Positions 1 to 12,698 of a stretch of DNA of 64,000 bases are shown here, piece by piece. How positions within the stretch are numbered: position 1 is the stretch's first letter; each line of letters opens with the position of its first letter. Made by a program: the position numbers and the translations under genes. The stretch covers positions 109,806,047 to 109,870,046 of the forward strand of contig JAOWCC010000019.1 in NCBI GenBank assembly GCA_030867875.1, in the 5' to 3' direction. A model generated the notes under the pieces. It saw only the letters and a program-made list of their open reading frames with translations, was not told where the DNA came from and did not search any database. The stretch is from Actinernus sp. WN-2022. Taxonomy: Eukaryota; Cnidaria; Anthozoa; Actiniaria; Actinernidae.

Positions 1-2231
1 TGTGCACCACTCAAACCCTCCTGTTGGTAGATGTTGACTCATAGCCCAGCCATATAGATTGTTTGCGTCTAGGTATATTATATGGCTATTTGGCTTATCT
101 GGATCGAAATCGGGTACGTTTGGGTTGTTTGCTTTAGCATAACGATGAGATACCATAGATATTCCACCACGTAGACCTTTTTCAATGAATAGATGCATGT
201 CATAGTCAGTTAATAGTTCGAGTTCCACTCCAGTTTTCTTTAACAACGCATCCCACGAAAGTCCTGGGCTAGTGTAATAGTGAGCTGGGCCCGTTCTAAA
301 CCATAATTTTGCATACATGCCGTTCGAAAGTTCTCAAACACATCTGCTAGAAGAAGTACGTCGGTTCGTAGGTAAAGGTCGTGGTAGTCTCCTAACGTTT
401 CACAACTGAATACCTCCCAAACTTTTAGTGCGTGTTCGTAGTCCTTGTCGGAGATGTCCTCTAGAGTTAGTTTACTATAGAATGCGTCTTTTGGTGGAAG
501 AGAAGTCTCTGTAAATCTATCCCAAGAATCCATGTACTCATACGGATAAACTCCTTTGCGTAGCAGCAACTTGTTTTTATCTGGGTCGGGTGTATAATTC
601 GTAGTTTGTTGAAACGTATCTGGTGCTGAACTTGCTACCAATTTATCGAGAGAAGATAGTAGGAATTGTGCGCTATCTATGAACCGTAGGTTGCCGAGTG
701 AGAATGAAATGTATTTCTCCATATTGTTTGGAATACAAGAGATCTTACCTGACGTCTTGGATATGGATTGCATCAATAGGTGAGAATCGTAGCCACGCAA
801 ATTGTGGAATACAACTGGGATAGTAGGAAAGATACGTAATTTGAGATTACATGCGTTGTGTGCGGCACCTCGAAACTCTCCTGTGATGTGGCAATGGTCG
901 CGTACTCTATCTTTACCAAGAGGTTTCTGGCAGATATGACAAAGAATTGCTCTATTATAATCTCTCATGCTTTTTGGTGACATACGTAGTGGTTTGGCAA
1001 CTTGAGATTTTATCTTCGCTTCTTCTTCTTGTATACATCGTAGAAAACGTTCGGTCGTATCCGTACCTCGATATAGTACTGGTGGTTCGCTATGACCATC
1101 GGAACGTACAACTATATATGAAAATCCGCAGGGAATATGTTCTTCTGTTTTAAGTGTATTGCTTTTCGTGGGATCTTGGATCTTAGTAGTTAAAGCCTCA
1201 AGATCTGCATAGATAACGTAGGAAACTTTTAGCTGTTTGTGAACGTTCTGAAATGAGACTTTGTTGTTCTCATTGGTGGGCATCTCGATTCGAATGGCTC
1301 GGTCATTAATTCCGTTACACTCTGGGGTGTGTTTTTCGAGGAGAGCTTCGGTACTATATCCATGTAGACATCTCTCGCAGAAGTGCTGTCTATGATCATG
1401 TTTCGTTTGATCGAATAGAAGGCGGTTGAAGTCCTTGATACAGCAATAATGTTGTAGACCACTATCTGGGCACTCTATTAGTAATAGGTTGACTCTTTTC
1501 GAGAAAGTCTCCTTCGAGATGTGATGTACGATCAAACACTTTTCCTTTGGGTCCCAACCATACACATTAATAGAGATATTGTTTTGCTTCTCCAAAAGTG
1601 GTATTTGTGATATTGGTGTTGGCGAGTCCACCCCCTTGGATTTCACCTTATCTTTTTTATACTTCGATGTCCTTTGGGGATGTTTTGCGACTAGAAACAG
1701 TGCTACGCATATCGACCAAAGTGCACAATGGTCATCATAGTTCTTCACATTGATCACGGCTTTCTTATCCGCTATTTCTTTAGGTAGTGGTAAATATGAA
1801 CCTCCACGTAGTGGTTGGTATCGAGCAATGTTCAACCATAGAATGTTGACTTTATCTATGACCCAGTTTGATCCTCGACTGATCCACTTCTCAATGTAGT
1901 TATAGATCTGAGCATGTGCTTCTACTATTACTCCACGGGTATCAGAACTGTTGGTCAGAACTGCTTGTGAACTCCGAAATGTGATTGTATCGTATACCGA
2001 ACCCTCAGGTTTGTCGAGACGAAGAGTTATGTTCAAAGCTAATTGAACCTTAATACTATTTAGGGCTCGTAGTTCTTCATCAATCTTTTCGATAGTCTGC
2101 TTTCGCACGTCGGATAGGAAAGCAACTGGGTCTGCTTCTAGTGGATTACCATCTGGAATGTCCATCTTCCATCCTCGTAAATAGCCCTTAAGACCAGGTC
2201 CTTGAATGAATGTTAGTATATGATTAGCCAT
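1..2231 (-). pseudogene. Broken DNA polymerase type B of a Polinton/adintovirus-like element
   Basis: An open frame of 663 codons begins with ATG at 2231 and reads leftwards to a stop at 240. Visible parts: an N-terminal region with a DDHCALWS block near residue 166, a zinc-finger-like CxxC...H...C at about 285-305, exonuclease motif I (YADLEA, about 341), a Cys/His cluster of endonuclease VII type with DHCHITGEFRGAAHNAC (about 431-462), exonuclease motif II (FHNLRGYDSH, about 475) and motif III (YHDLYLRTDVLLLADVFE, about 616). The same protein goes on in another frame from about 290 to the window edge, including YLDANNLYGWAM, the region of polymerase motif A. One small indel near 285-298 therefore breaks the gene; it could be a real mutation or an assembly error. 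This layout is known from DNA_pol_B_2 enzymes of Polintons/Mavericks and adintoviruses. No integrase, ATPase or capsid gene is in view, so the element may extend to the left. Confidence 0.85.
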
Positions 2232-2297
2232 GGTATATTACTTATATTATCCTTCCTCTAATAGAGCTTCAAGTGCGTTGAGGCGGACTATTGTCTA

Positions 2298-2492
2298 TAG
2301 TAGTATATAAACTGCCGGTCCTGGAAAACCTTGATGTTGTATTGTTGCAATCCTGTTCGATGACTCCCGAACCACAGCTAATTGTTCGAACGCTGCAGTC
2401 GAACAATTAGATGTGTTTCGGGAGTCATCGAGCAAGGATTGCAACAATACAACGTTCAAGGTGGGCCAGGACCGGCAGTTTATATACTACTA
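2298..2492. repeat. 195-bp imperfect palindrome with TATA-like ends
   Basis: The left arm starts TAGTAGTATATAAACTGCCG and the right arm ends with its reverse complement. The arms also match over the stretches around TTGTATTGTTGCAATCCT and TGACTCCCGA, with mismatches and small gaps; the core CTAATTGTTCGA pairs with TCGAACAATTAG around a 8-9 nt loop. A TATATAA box lies near each end, pointing inward. It sits 67 bp upstream of the polymerase start codon, so the right-hand TATA box points towards that gene. It may be a regulatory hairpin of the element or an inserted MITE. Confidence 0.8.
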
Positions 2493-3937
2493 GGATCAAC
2501 AATGAGTTCTTGTACCACTGATATTTGATATGTTTATTTATTTATTCATTCACATATTCGTTTAATCATTTACATACCAACTCACCTATTCGTCAACTGG
2601 TTAGTTAGTACATTTCATATGCAATAGCCTATTTTGTCAGCAACATCTTGCAACTCCTTTTATAATATATTGTTCATTTTGTATTATCACGGCCAGATGT
2701 TTGCCGTTTTATGTATGTAAAATCGTGAGAAAAAAACACATCATGCATTGCTCCACGCACGTTGAGTAAGTTCACGTTTAACACGGCAATGAATTGTTGT
2801 TGCTCTGTACCAGATCATCTCACGAGTTTAAATTAATAACTCTACAGAAAAGCTTCTGTGTTGTTATATCGTTACGCTTAATTGCCATATGGTATATAAT
2901 TTGCCCCCCGCCTCGAATAGCTTATTTAGCTAGCCTGCGGGAGACAAAAAATGTAATGTGTTATTTTTTCCCCAAATAAAGTTGTTGTTGATCGCGTAAA
3001 ACTATGACGATGTCACAACAAGAGAACTTGACCATTTGACCACTCAATCCACAGGTATCCCAAGCTCACTGAGTGGTTTAGAAAATATAGTGAATGTGAA
3101 TCAATGTGACATGATTTCTCGTAATAAGCGACATAAAATAGAATCGATGGCTAAACTGCAGAATACAATTACAAATGCTCGATTTCAATGCTTGATTATG
3201 CCCTTGATTAGCCGGCGTGTGCTCTCTTGTCTATTCTCTATACCTCGCAGGAATTTTCAGAACCATATATTTGTCAAGTAAATTTCAGTTTCAAGTGTCT
3301 TCTAAAAAGTTTGATTCCGATAGTACTTATATCTATCACATTTACAAAAAAAACGGCTTTCAGTTCAATAACTGAAGATATCGAACTATTTTTTCCCTTG
3401 TGTGATTTAGTCTAGCTGTTGTCTTCACTCACAACCGATGTTCTTTTAGTCTTTCAGTTCGCGTTTTTGTCATAATTTTGGACGAGGTTCAAACATGGCG
3501 CGAAATACAGTACACACAATCGAGTGAGTAACCCTTTTACGACGTTTCGGCAGAATGTTTATGTTTCAGAGTAGCTAGCGCACTTTCTACGTTGTGCCGA
3601 CTTTCCTTTATACTCCAGCGCAAAATGACACGTAAAAATTACTATTACAAAGGCTCAATTTCAATGCTTGATTAGGTCCTTGATTAGCCGGCGTGTGCTC
3701 TCTTGTCGGTTCTCTTGTAGGTGGACTGAGGTATGATGCAGTTGCTCCGAATCGATCTTGGAACTTCACTCGCTTGTTCTATGTGTTGTCCTTGGATTTT
3801 CGAAATGACTGTCGGCCGCTGACCTGAGACGCGGGTATCTGGGCTCTGAATTCTAACGGCACCTGAAACAACCACAAGGGCTGATTAAAGTCAGGATCCG
3901 GCTAATCCACAGATCGAATAGGAATTTAACGTGTTGG
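2493..3937. other. Gene-free stretch with one 73-bp direct repeat
   Basis: I see no supported gene here. Short open frames are unconvincing. A segment at 3168-3240 recurs at 3644-3716 in the same orientation (shared core TTGATTAGCCGGCGTGTGCT), with about ten differences. AATAAAGTTGTTGTTG near 2976 resembles the 3' tail of a LINE in + orientation. Confidence 0.5.
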
Positions 3938-4072
3938 TTTTTGTGGAGGGAGGAAAACCGCAGAACCCGAAGAAACTAACTCGGAGCAAGGGCGAGATAC
4001 CAACAAACCCAACTCCAAGTATGTGGCGCCGCGTCTGGGGATCAAACCTGGGCGCTTAACCACCCCGCCATA
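3938..4072 (-). repeat. tRNA-like SINE remnant
   Basis: Read on the - strand from 4072, it starts with an A-box-like TGGCGGGGTGGTTAAGCG, then a B-box-like GGTTTGATCCCC, followed by a tail ending in TTTTCCTCCCTCCACAAAAA. The spacing between the boxes is about 24 nt, shorter than in a tRNA, so the head has an internal deletion. The tail resembles a repeat I recall as common in coral genomes; that is memory, not a search. Confidence 0.55.
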
Positions 4073-4080
4073 TTGCATGT

Positions 4081-4113
4081 CATATCGTTATATCGTTATA
4101 TCGTTATATCGTT
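4081..4113. repeat. ATATCGTT microsatellite
   Basis: About four tandem copies of the 8-bp unit ATATCGTT lie directly beside the SINE remnant. Confidence 0.85.
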
Positions 4114-4414
4114 TGGGGAGAGATTTATGAGCATTTTGGTGGTACCTTCCAGGGGCGTAGCTAGGAGTTTTTGCCAACTACACACAGGTGCGGACCCCGA
4201 AGAAACAATAGGACTGTTTGGAACAAAAACGTTTAATAATACTTATATAGGATATTACGTGCGGGATTACGCAAGAGTTACATTGCCGCCGTGATAGTTG
4301 TAACTGTGCTCTCATGACGATGTCAGTGTTTATTTCGAGTGACAGAAAGTATAATAATTTGCGCCTTTACATTTTCAACTCCATGTAGTGAGTCGAGGCT
4401 GATTAGATACAATA

Positions 4415-6815
4415 ATATTAGAGGCAAAGAGCCAAGAGCCTTTCCTTATTTTCTGCGAATTTAATGATAACATCATCAATGCTAATATGGTAATGCTTGT
4501 GTATGTGCAAGATGGCGAGTGAAGAAAGTCGCTCTCCCGTCATGTTGCTGCGCAGTGGAGTCTTCATCCGCTTCATAGAACTGAAACTGCGCTCCGCAGT
4601 GCATGAAGACACTGGATACGTTAGCAACGTTTTAACGGCTACATAGATTCCTGGATAGTATAGGCTGGGTCGGCTTGATCGAGTGTCTCTACTAGGGTCT
4701 GTGGAAGTTGATCACCTCTGATCATCCACCGGTGCCTCCATCTTGTTACTTCTCGTCTAAACTCCTCCCGATTAATTCCCCTGTCATCCCCATAATAACT
4801 GTAAATGGATTCCACTACTTCATCTGTCAACTCTCTGAGTTTTCCTGCAATTCAAAGTTGTCTCCTCAGCCATTCGCTCAGTCTTAATAGTTTTATCTAA
4901 TAATTGATTGACAGTAGTTTTTATATTTAGTTAAACTACGACTTATAATACCAGGGACAAGAAGCTGAGCCTGGAAGCCAGGATTAGCGGTCTCACTAGC
5001 TTTTCGTTGATCTCATTGATCAAGAAAAAGAAGATACACAGCCCTCTTCTAGTATGCAGATGGTGTGCCAGCTTCCATGTTGTCCCGATGCTGCTGCCTT
5101 CCCGTTCTTCTTGGTGTGGATGGATCTACTGATGTCGTGTGCAGCAGCAATGCCAATAGCCTTCTCCATCAGGGCCTCCCACACAGCGTCATCATTTCTC
5201 TCAGCTTGTAGCACAGAGAAACAGACCCTTGCCTCTTCTGATGCTTTGATCAAGTCAAGTTCAGGGCTCTGGACGCACGAGAGAAAATCGTATGGTTTGT
5301 GAATTATTCGAGGGCTTTATGATAAGGATTTATTACGATATAAATTTCATCTATTATGTTTGCTAATAAGTATTAGTAATACTTGTCATACTGTATGACA
5401 GATAGGTTGTCTGAATTCAAGAAACTGCAGCAAGAAAAACTCACCTGAAGGTTTACAGATAACTTGTGAGTATATTCGAATATGTGCTGCAGCAGGACAA
5501 GGGTTATTATAAAATCCCACTTTAGAAACGATAAATGGAGTGCTCTGGCCTTGTTGTCACCTTCTTCAACACTCAACTGATGCAGCGTGTCAACGATAAC
5601 CTGAAAATTAAAGTCGCTAGAAATCGCTCTGATCGATTAAAAGTTATAGAACTAATCTTCGTCCATTAGTAATTACACTTTTGAGAAGTTCAAGACAACC
5701 TAAAGAAAACGAGCAATATGCTTCAGTTCTGATTATGCTAAGCTTTACCTTAAACGATGCAACAAAGACGCTCAAACAGTCTGCTCGAGAGGCCCAGCGA
5801 GTTTCACACAGAACCTTGAGCTTTGAGCGTCCCTGCATCTCTTCTCTGGCAGCATCATTTTTGCCTAACTGTTCTTCGAAGACCAGCAAGCGTTTCGCAG
5901 AGAATTTGAACGCTAGTGTTACTTCTTGCATCGTGTCCATGATGTTTCGTACAAGCGGCAGCTTCGATGCGTGCACAATGCAAAGGTTAAGGACATGAGC
6001 CCGACAATGGACGTATGCAGCTTTAGGGTTGACTCGCCGTATTCAGCCGGTCTGCACGCTGTTGACGTGCCCACTCATTACACTTGCACCATCATATCCT
6101 TGGGCCCTCATGTCATTCACATAAATACCAATGCTCTGTAAGGTCTCAAGAAACTTGGCTGTCAGTTCCTCAGCCTTCGTTCCTTTGTCTGCATGGACAA
6201 AGGTAAGGAACTCTTCGCGGACGTAGTGTTTGTTGTCATCTTCTTCCTTTCAACGAAACGTACGCATACAGATATTTGCTCCTTCAATGCAATATCGGTT
6301 GACTCATCTGCGATGAACGCGTAACAATGAGATTCAGTCTTGCAATCAGCAATTATATTATCAAGAATCTGTTTTGCTGCAATCAGTATAAAGGATCTCG
6401 TTCTGGATGTCAGGACTGGTGTATTTAGCAGCAGGAGTTGCCTTTTCAAGGTGATCGCGTAGGATAGATTTATTTGCCACGAGGGTGAGGGTTGCGTTAA
6501 AATTGCTTTAATTCTTCCTCTACATGACCTCTAATTGCAATGTTCTGCTTCCCAAGCATTACCAGAACTTCGATGATACACTTTAAGATTGATCTATTCC
6601 TTTTTATTTGCTCTATCCTATCCTTTGCGGACAAATGTTTGGTGCACCATCGAGGTGTATCTGAAGAACGGCTTGACCTCTTGCAACTGCAGTGTGATGG
6701 GATACATTAGTTTCAGCGGTGTGAGCGTCGACTAGTTTTGATATATTTGACCAGTCTCTAGTTTTGAAACCATGAGTGCCAAATAAGAAACAGTAACAGC
6801 AAAAGAGAGTGTCCG
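4415..6815 (-). pseudogene. Dead hAT-family transposase (ZMYM1-like / TTF zinc finger type)
   Basis: Pieces of one hAT transposase can be read on the - strand in changing frames. From its 5' end: a TTF-type zinc finger region (CYCFLFGTHGFKTRDWSN, 6790-6720), the segment LSAKDRIEQIKRNRSILKCI (about 6640-6580), a DUF4371-type block (YAFIADESTDIALKEQISVC, 6350-6270), the block MRAQGYDGASVMSGHVNSVQ (about 6110-6060), the block KLKVLCETRWASRADCLS (about 5820-5770), and the C-terminal dimerisation segment SSCTAERSFSSMKRMKTPLR (about 4610-4550). Several frameshifts and stops separate them, so no intact enzyme can be made. The terminal inverted repeats and target duplication were not found. Confidence 0.85.
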
Positions 6816-9800
6816 CAGAGGGGCTATATCTATATCTCTAAATACTGAATTAACAAGCATTATTTAGTGACACTACCTTAATCGTGCCGGCCATATGCGG
6901 TATGAACAACAGAGCGAGGCTCCAAATTAAGTATGTCCAGATATAAAGATATGTTATGCATGTACTGTATATAAAAGTTCTTTTATTTATAGCAGCAAAG
7001 TAACGATTATTTAGAGCAGACGTCTTAAAACTACTAGAGATAGTGTTCATAGTTCGTATATAAGATATAAGTAAAGTTAGCCAGTGACTGCAGAAGTTTG
7101 CCTTTAACCTGTAGCTTTTTCGGGTTCGTTTTCATTCTCCACAACGCAAAAGAAGTCTGTGATAGATTTCCTGGACATTCTTATCTGAGCATTAATAATT
7201 ACGAATGAACTGTTCTCAAAAACACTGCATCAGACGGAGTTCATATAATACAGATATGGCTAGTCCGCCATTTTCAGCCTGTGTAACCAGGCACTTTGTA
7301 GCACGCTGACTAATTGACATCACGAGCTCGCGAAAAAGACGAAAGTTGAGCCCAAGTTGAGCCCAAGTTGAGCCCATTCGCGTAAACTTGATAAAATGGG
7401 ATTTTTAACTCGATTCGACCTTAATAGCGATTAATTAATACGGAAAGGAATTAAATTTTAAAAAGTCACCGGATTTCTCAGGTACGCACGTGCGTATATG
7501 CGTACAGGAAGCTACTCCCTGCCTTCTGAATTCGCTGAGTGACGGATCCAGCTCAACTAAGCCCAGCTCAGGGATCTGTAAAATATTTAATAGCATTTGT
7601 ATGGGATTTTGTAGTTTCCATTTACAATGTCAATCTTGAATAAAAATCAACAAAATTTACAGGGTTTCTTTTTGTGTATGTCTGTGTAAATTTTCAGAGA
7701 ATTTGCTGAATGAACGTTTTGTTGATTTTTATTCAAAATTTGCGTTGTAAAACGGGAAAACTAAAAAATCCATACAAATTATACAGATCGTAAGCTTGTG
7801 CTACCTGTGTTCTTTCTTAACGGTTTCAAATTATATTTTGGGGGCTTGGGATACCTGTTCCTCGGCCCACTCTCCCCTCCGCGTTAGGTGTCATGGCGGG
7901 ATTTGGGGTTCAAAGATGTCGAGAAGTTTAGTTAGTGGCTTCTTTAACCCTATCTAACGCCATTTATGGGTCCACTTGAAATGCAAACTGTGATGCACTA
8001 TGAGGTTTCCTGCCAAGCGTCATAACCAGAAATAATCCACAACAAACGAAACAAACGTCCGACGTCCGTTGTTAAACACCCTGGTTGGTCTTCGGCTTCG
8101 TCTTCACGCGCACGTGTAGCCGGGTTGTGTTTGTTTTGGCTTTGAGCAGCTGAACCGAGCGAGTACAACTAGATCACTTGTCCATGTAAGTAACACAACA
8201 GAGTTTGGGATTTTAGAAGCATTTTCTTGTGTACAAACTCCAAACTTTGTTTCAACCACTGCCAATTTCTCACATATTCTGACATGTAACTGCAAAACTA
8301 GAATACTACTTAATTTAACTGGTCTTGACTTAATAACCGGCGTAGCCAATCACTGAAGATCGGAAATCCAGTCAATATCAGTCGATAAAATTAGCTGATT
8401 GATATCGATTGGAATCGGTCAATCAATGATCAATTGATAGACACAAAATAATGGTAATCGATTAACAATACTTTATTAATCACTCCAAAAATGGCTTTTC
8501 AGTAATTAATTATAAATATAAAAATACAAACTTTGTTTCAAACAAAGCGCCACAGCGACTTCCACATCCTTTACTGGAAACGACAAGAAGAGCTTTGCTA
8601 TCGATTGGTGGCTATGGTATCTGGTTTCTCACATGTCGCTGGACATTCCAGCAAGAAAACAAAGTCAATATTTTTGTCAAAGGGTGCCAGAGCTGCCTTT
8701 TGAAGTTAATGATGGGGTGACATTTGTGGTCCAAAAAGAAGAAGGGCAAATGTGGAAACTTGTTTAAAGTAGCTTGTTTCACCACTCTGGCTACTTCGCA
8801 CAAATATCTCAGTGTAAGTTAACTATAAAACATGTAATTATTTTCTTACTTTGTACATACATTATTTAATTAAATCATATTTTCCACCATGATAGGGGCT
8901 CCAGCAGACGACCCTAAAGGATGATGTCATAATTATTTCTAGGCAGAGGAATTATATTTACATTAAATGTGTTTTGAAAGCAGTTGTGGATTACTTTATA
9001 ACGGAGCTGGCGGGAAGTTTGTTTGGAGGAATACAGAGAATTTCAGGCTTTTTAAAGCCTTTTTCACCATTTATAGAGTGCTGGAGGACATCATTAAGTC
9101 TGATGAGAGCTTCAATCAGCACTTTCTCAAAGAACCAAGTCAGTGTGCCAGTTTATTGTGACGGAGAAAGAGCCTCAATTCCCACTCATGAATGGGCCAG
9201 GACGTCTTCTGTCACTTTAGCGTGGGCTCTATAAATGGGGGTCTGGAGCCACCTGTCATAGCTTTTTTGAAATATTGGACAAAATTTACTTGCCATTGAT
9301 TCCAATATGAAGCTATGTATTAGGTCGAAATGGCTTTAGACTTACATGTAGTATATATTATGCCGCCGGTGGATTGGATTTCCTGGCATGCTTTGCGGTC
9401 AGAGTGGTTGAATTTAGCTTGCTCTGAAGTGCTTTTGGAATGGTGGCTTGGTGCTGGGCAAGTTTCAGTGTTCAGGGACAGAAACTGAGGTTAGTGGAAA
9501 CTTGAAAGCCTATATTTGATGTGAAACATGCATTTTAGGAGAACTATTTTTTTCTGTAAGTGTGATTTTAGTTTTTTTTCTGAAATGAAATAATGTAAAC
9601 TGTAGTTAACTTCTGCAAAGAAAAGATGAAATGATTCAATTTTAATATGCCTAAATGCAGTTCAGTAGGATCATTTGTCTATACATTATGTTGTGTGTCA
9701 ATCTCAGGGCCTTACTCTTTCAACTTAGCCAGACTGAAATCCTCAAAGCAAGTAACCAGTAAAACACAACAAATGTTGTGTTTGGGGCTGAAAGGGTTAA

Positions 9801-11396
9801 TGGAGCATGTCTCAAGCAAAGACTTGACATAACACAGGATTTGATTTGCTTTGTCAACCCCTAATGGAGGAGTAATCAATTTCCATTGACACTCCCTTCC
9901 CCCCCTGTGCATGGACTAGCATAGTACCTGAACAACAGCATTAATGTGTAAAGCCATAAAATGTTTATTGACAAGCCAGTAGTCCTTTCATGAATTTACC
10001 TGAGAACATGTACAATGTATGTAAGCAAGTTTTGTGCCTTTACCTGAGTATGTAAACAAGTCTGGCAAATTTGCTGTCAGATGTTGAGCTCTGTTTGCAG
10101 GGCAAAAAAAACCCCAGAATACTGCTGATTTGGAATTAAGGCACATAGCTGCTTTAGCGCACAAAGCTGCTTTAATGCACATAGCTACTTTAATTATATT
10201 CATTTTGAAATCACTGGTGTTTTCTGCAATTTGATTGGTTGAAAGCAGCAGTGATTTTGGGCTAAATCGCATCATTTTGTGTCTGTTACTGCAACCTTTG
10301 TTGAACCAATCAAAAAGCAGAATTTAAGAAGCCATTTCACAGCGGTAGGGATTTCGTGATCGCTCGCCCATGCTCCTAGATTTCAATTTCCCTCACCTTC
10401 AAAGCTCTACCTGCTTGACTTTTGTAGTTGTTGTATAATTTTTTAAGATTTCAACGCGGTCACTCGTATGATTTCAGACCAAATTGCACTCCACTCAGTT
10501 ATATTACCATTATATTAATCATAAAATTTTGTTCATCAATAATCAGTAAATTAGTTGCCCAGCAAAGTTGGAGGTCTTACAACTACAGTAACTGGGGCAT
10601 CTTAGACATTACTAGAACTAAACACATTGTAAAATGCAAACAAAGCATTCCAACATGAGTACTAGCATGTCCACGTGATGTTCTTCATTCAAAATATTTC
10701 GACTGCAAACTACACCATCAAATATTTGCCTTTTACGAGATTGAAGCTTGAGCAAGTAGAAATGCTGTTGCCTTGTACTCGATACTGATTGGATTAAATA
10801 CCCACAAGTTACAATGTGATTGGTTCTCATTGTCTAAGTTATACACCTCATTCATAAGGGCGTGGTCTCTGTATTTTAACAGTTTAGCTACATGTTCAAT
10901 GTATGAAAAACAACATCCTTGCCATGCGAACGAGCATACCAACATTGGTGATTCTGTAGAATTTGAGTGTTGTAGCATAAAAGGCTGTAAAGTTACAGCG
11001 ATTTGAAATTAGAGAGATTTGTATGAGAAAAACCGTGTAGGCCTTCCCAGCCTCGCTTTCATGTATTTCCAACATTGAAAATGTCAATAACTCGACAGCA
11101 ATTTGAAGCATTGCTTTCACACTGTGGTCAATTACTAAATTAGGTACGATCTTTCATGTGGTAGCAATAGTTTCCCTGTACACATCAATCTTCCAATTTA
11201 TGCAAATTAGGTGGTGGCCATTATGAATGAGTTATATTGTAAGTGTTGTTGTATCTGCCGCATGGCCATGAGTGTTCCTGACTAGATTTTATTAGCTTCA
11301 CAGTTTTTTTCAGGTCCAGCTCAACTCACATTTATTGTAAACCATACCTAGTACTACATATTAACCTTGACATCTAGAGTGAAATAAAATGTATAA
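6816..11396. other. Gene-free stretch upstream of TDRD12
   Basis: About 4.6 kb without a gene I can support. It holds a 12-bp unit (AGTTGAGCCCAA) repeated three times at 7343-7376, the fold-back at 7573-7789, and a single early copy of the later minisatellite unit (ACAATGTGATTGGTTCTCAT near 10812). A stretch around 10388-10440 (CAATTTCCCTCACCTTCAA) resembles 42530-42590, so a dispersed repeat is likely there. Promoter or 5' untranslated exons of TDRD12 could lie here but I cannot place them. Confidence 0.5.
7573..7789. repeat. 217-bp fold-back (MITE-like)
   Basis: The ends are GATCTGTA and its partner TACAGATC. The inner arms contain TGAATAAAAATCAACAAAA (left) and TTTTGTTGATTTTTATTCA (right), which are exact reverse complements. 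Arms are about 80 bp with mismatches. Confidence 0.75.
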
Positions 11397-12510
11397 GTGC
11401 AATGTGACTGGTTCTCGTTATACGTTGCCTAAGTGCAGTGTGATTGGTTCTCATTGTCTAAGTGCAATGTGATTGGTTCTCGTTGTCTAGTAAGTACAAT
11501 GTGATTGGTTCTCATTGTCTAAATGCAATGTGATTGGTTCTCATTGTCTAAGTGCAGTGTGATTGGTTCTCATTGTCTAGTAAGTACAATGTGATTGGTT
11601 CTCGTTGTCTAGTAAGTACAATGTGATTGGTTCTCATTGTCTAAATGCAATGTGATTGGTTCTCATTGTCTAAGTGCAGTGTGATTGGTTCTCATTGTCT
11701 AGTAAGTACAATGTGATTGGTTCTCGTTGTCTAGTAAGTACAATGTGATTGGTTCTCATTGTCTAAGTGCAATGTGATTGGTTCTCGTTGTCTAGTAAGT
11801 ACAATGTGATTGGTTCTCATTGTCTAAGTGCAATGTGATTGGTTCTCATTGTCTAAGTGCAATGTGATTGGTTCTCATTGTCTAGTAAGTACAATGTGAT
11901 TGGTTCTCGTTGTCTAGTAAGTACAATGTGATTGGTTCTTGTTGTCTAGTAAGTACAATGTGATTGGTTCTCGTTGTCTAGTAAGTACAATGTGATTGGT
12001 TCTCGTTGTCTAGTAAGTACAATGTGATTGGTTCTTGTTGTCTAGTAAGTACAATGTGATTGGTTCTCGTTGTCTAGTAAGTACAATGTGATTGGTTCTC
12101 GTTGTCTAGTAAGTACAATGTGATTGGTTCTCATTGTCTAAGTGCAATGTGATTGGTTCTCGTTGTCTAGTAAGTACAATGTGATTGGTTCTCGTTGTCT
12201 AGTAAGTACAGTGTGATTGGTTCTCATTGTCTAAGTGCAATGTGATTGGTTCTCGTTGTCTAGTAAGTACAATGTGATTGGTTCTCATTGTCTAAGTGCA
12301 ATGTGATTGGTTCTCGTTGTCTAGTAAGTACAATGTGATTGGTTCTCGTTGTCTAGTAAGTACAGTGTGATTGGTTCTCATTGTCTAAGTGCAATGTGAT
12401 TGGTTCTCGTTGTCTAGTAAGTACAATGTGATTGGTTGTCATTGTCTAAGTGCAGTGTGATTGGTTCTCGTTGTCTAAGTGCAATGTGATTGGTTCTCAT
12501 TGTCTAAGTT
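11397..12510. repeat. 36-unit CCAAT-box minisatellite
   Basis: Units alternate between 29 bp (AAGTGCAATGTGATTGGTTC...) and 32-33 bp (AGTAAGTACAATGTGATTGG...). I count 36 units, 35 of which keep ATTGG, the reverse complement of the CCAAT box. The longer unit type also carries GTAAGT, a splice-donor-like hexamer. The array ends about 190 bp upstream of the TDRD12 start codon. Confidence 0.95.
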
Positions 12511-12698
12511 GCCCCTGGTTACCATAATCACACAGTAACAATGCCAAAAACTTGGGTAACGATGAGCCACAAAATCTTTTTTTTCTTTCAAAAATGGGGC
12601 CTGAGTTGTGTAGTTTCTCCTGAGATTCAATATTTCACAATAATTTGCATTGTACTTTGCAGATACCTGCATTTTAAATCTGGGAGCAGGACAGAATC

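Noticed and set aside
8967..9234. An 86-codon frame starting MKAVVDYFITELAG
   Set aside because: No homology I recognise, no splice or regulatory context, and an overlapping frame in the other phase is equally open.
11397..12510. CRISPR-like look of the 29/33-bp array
   Set aside because: Units are directly adjacent without unique spacers, and the window is eukaryotic.
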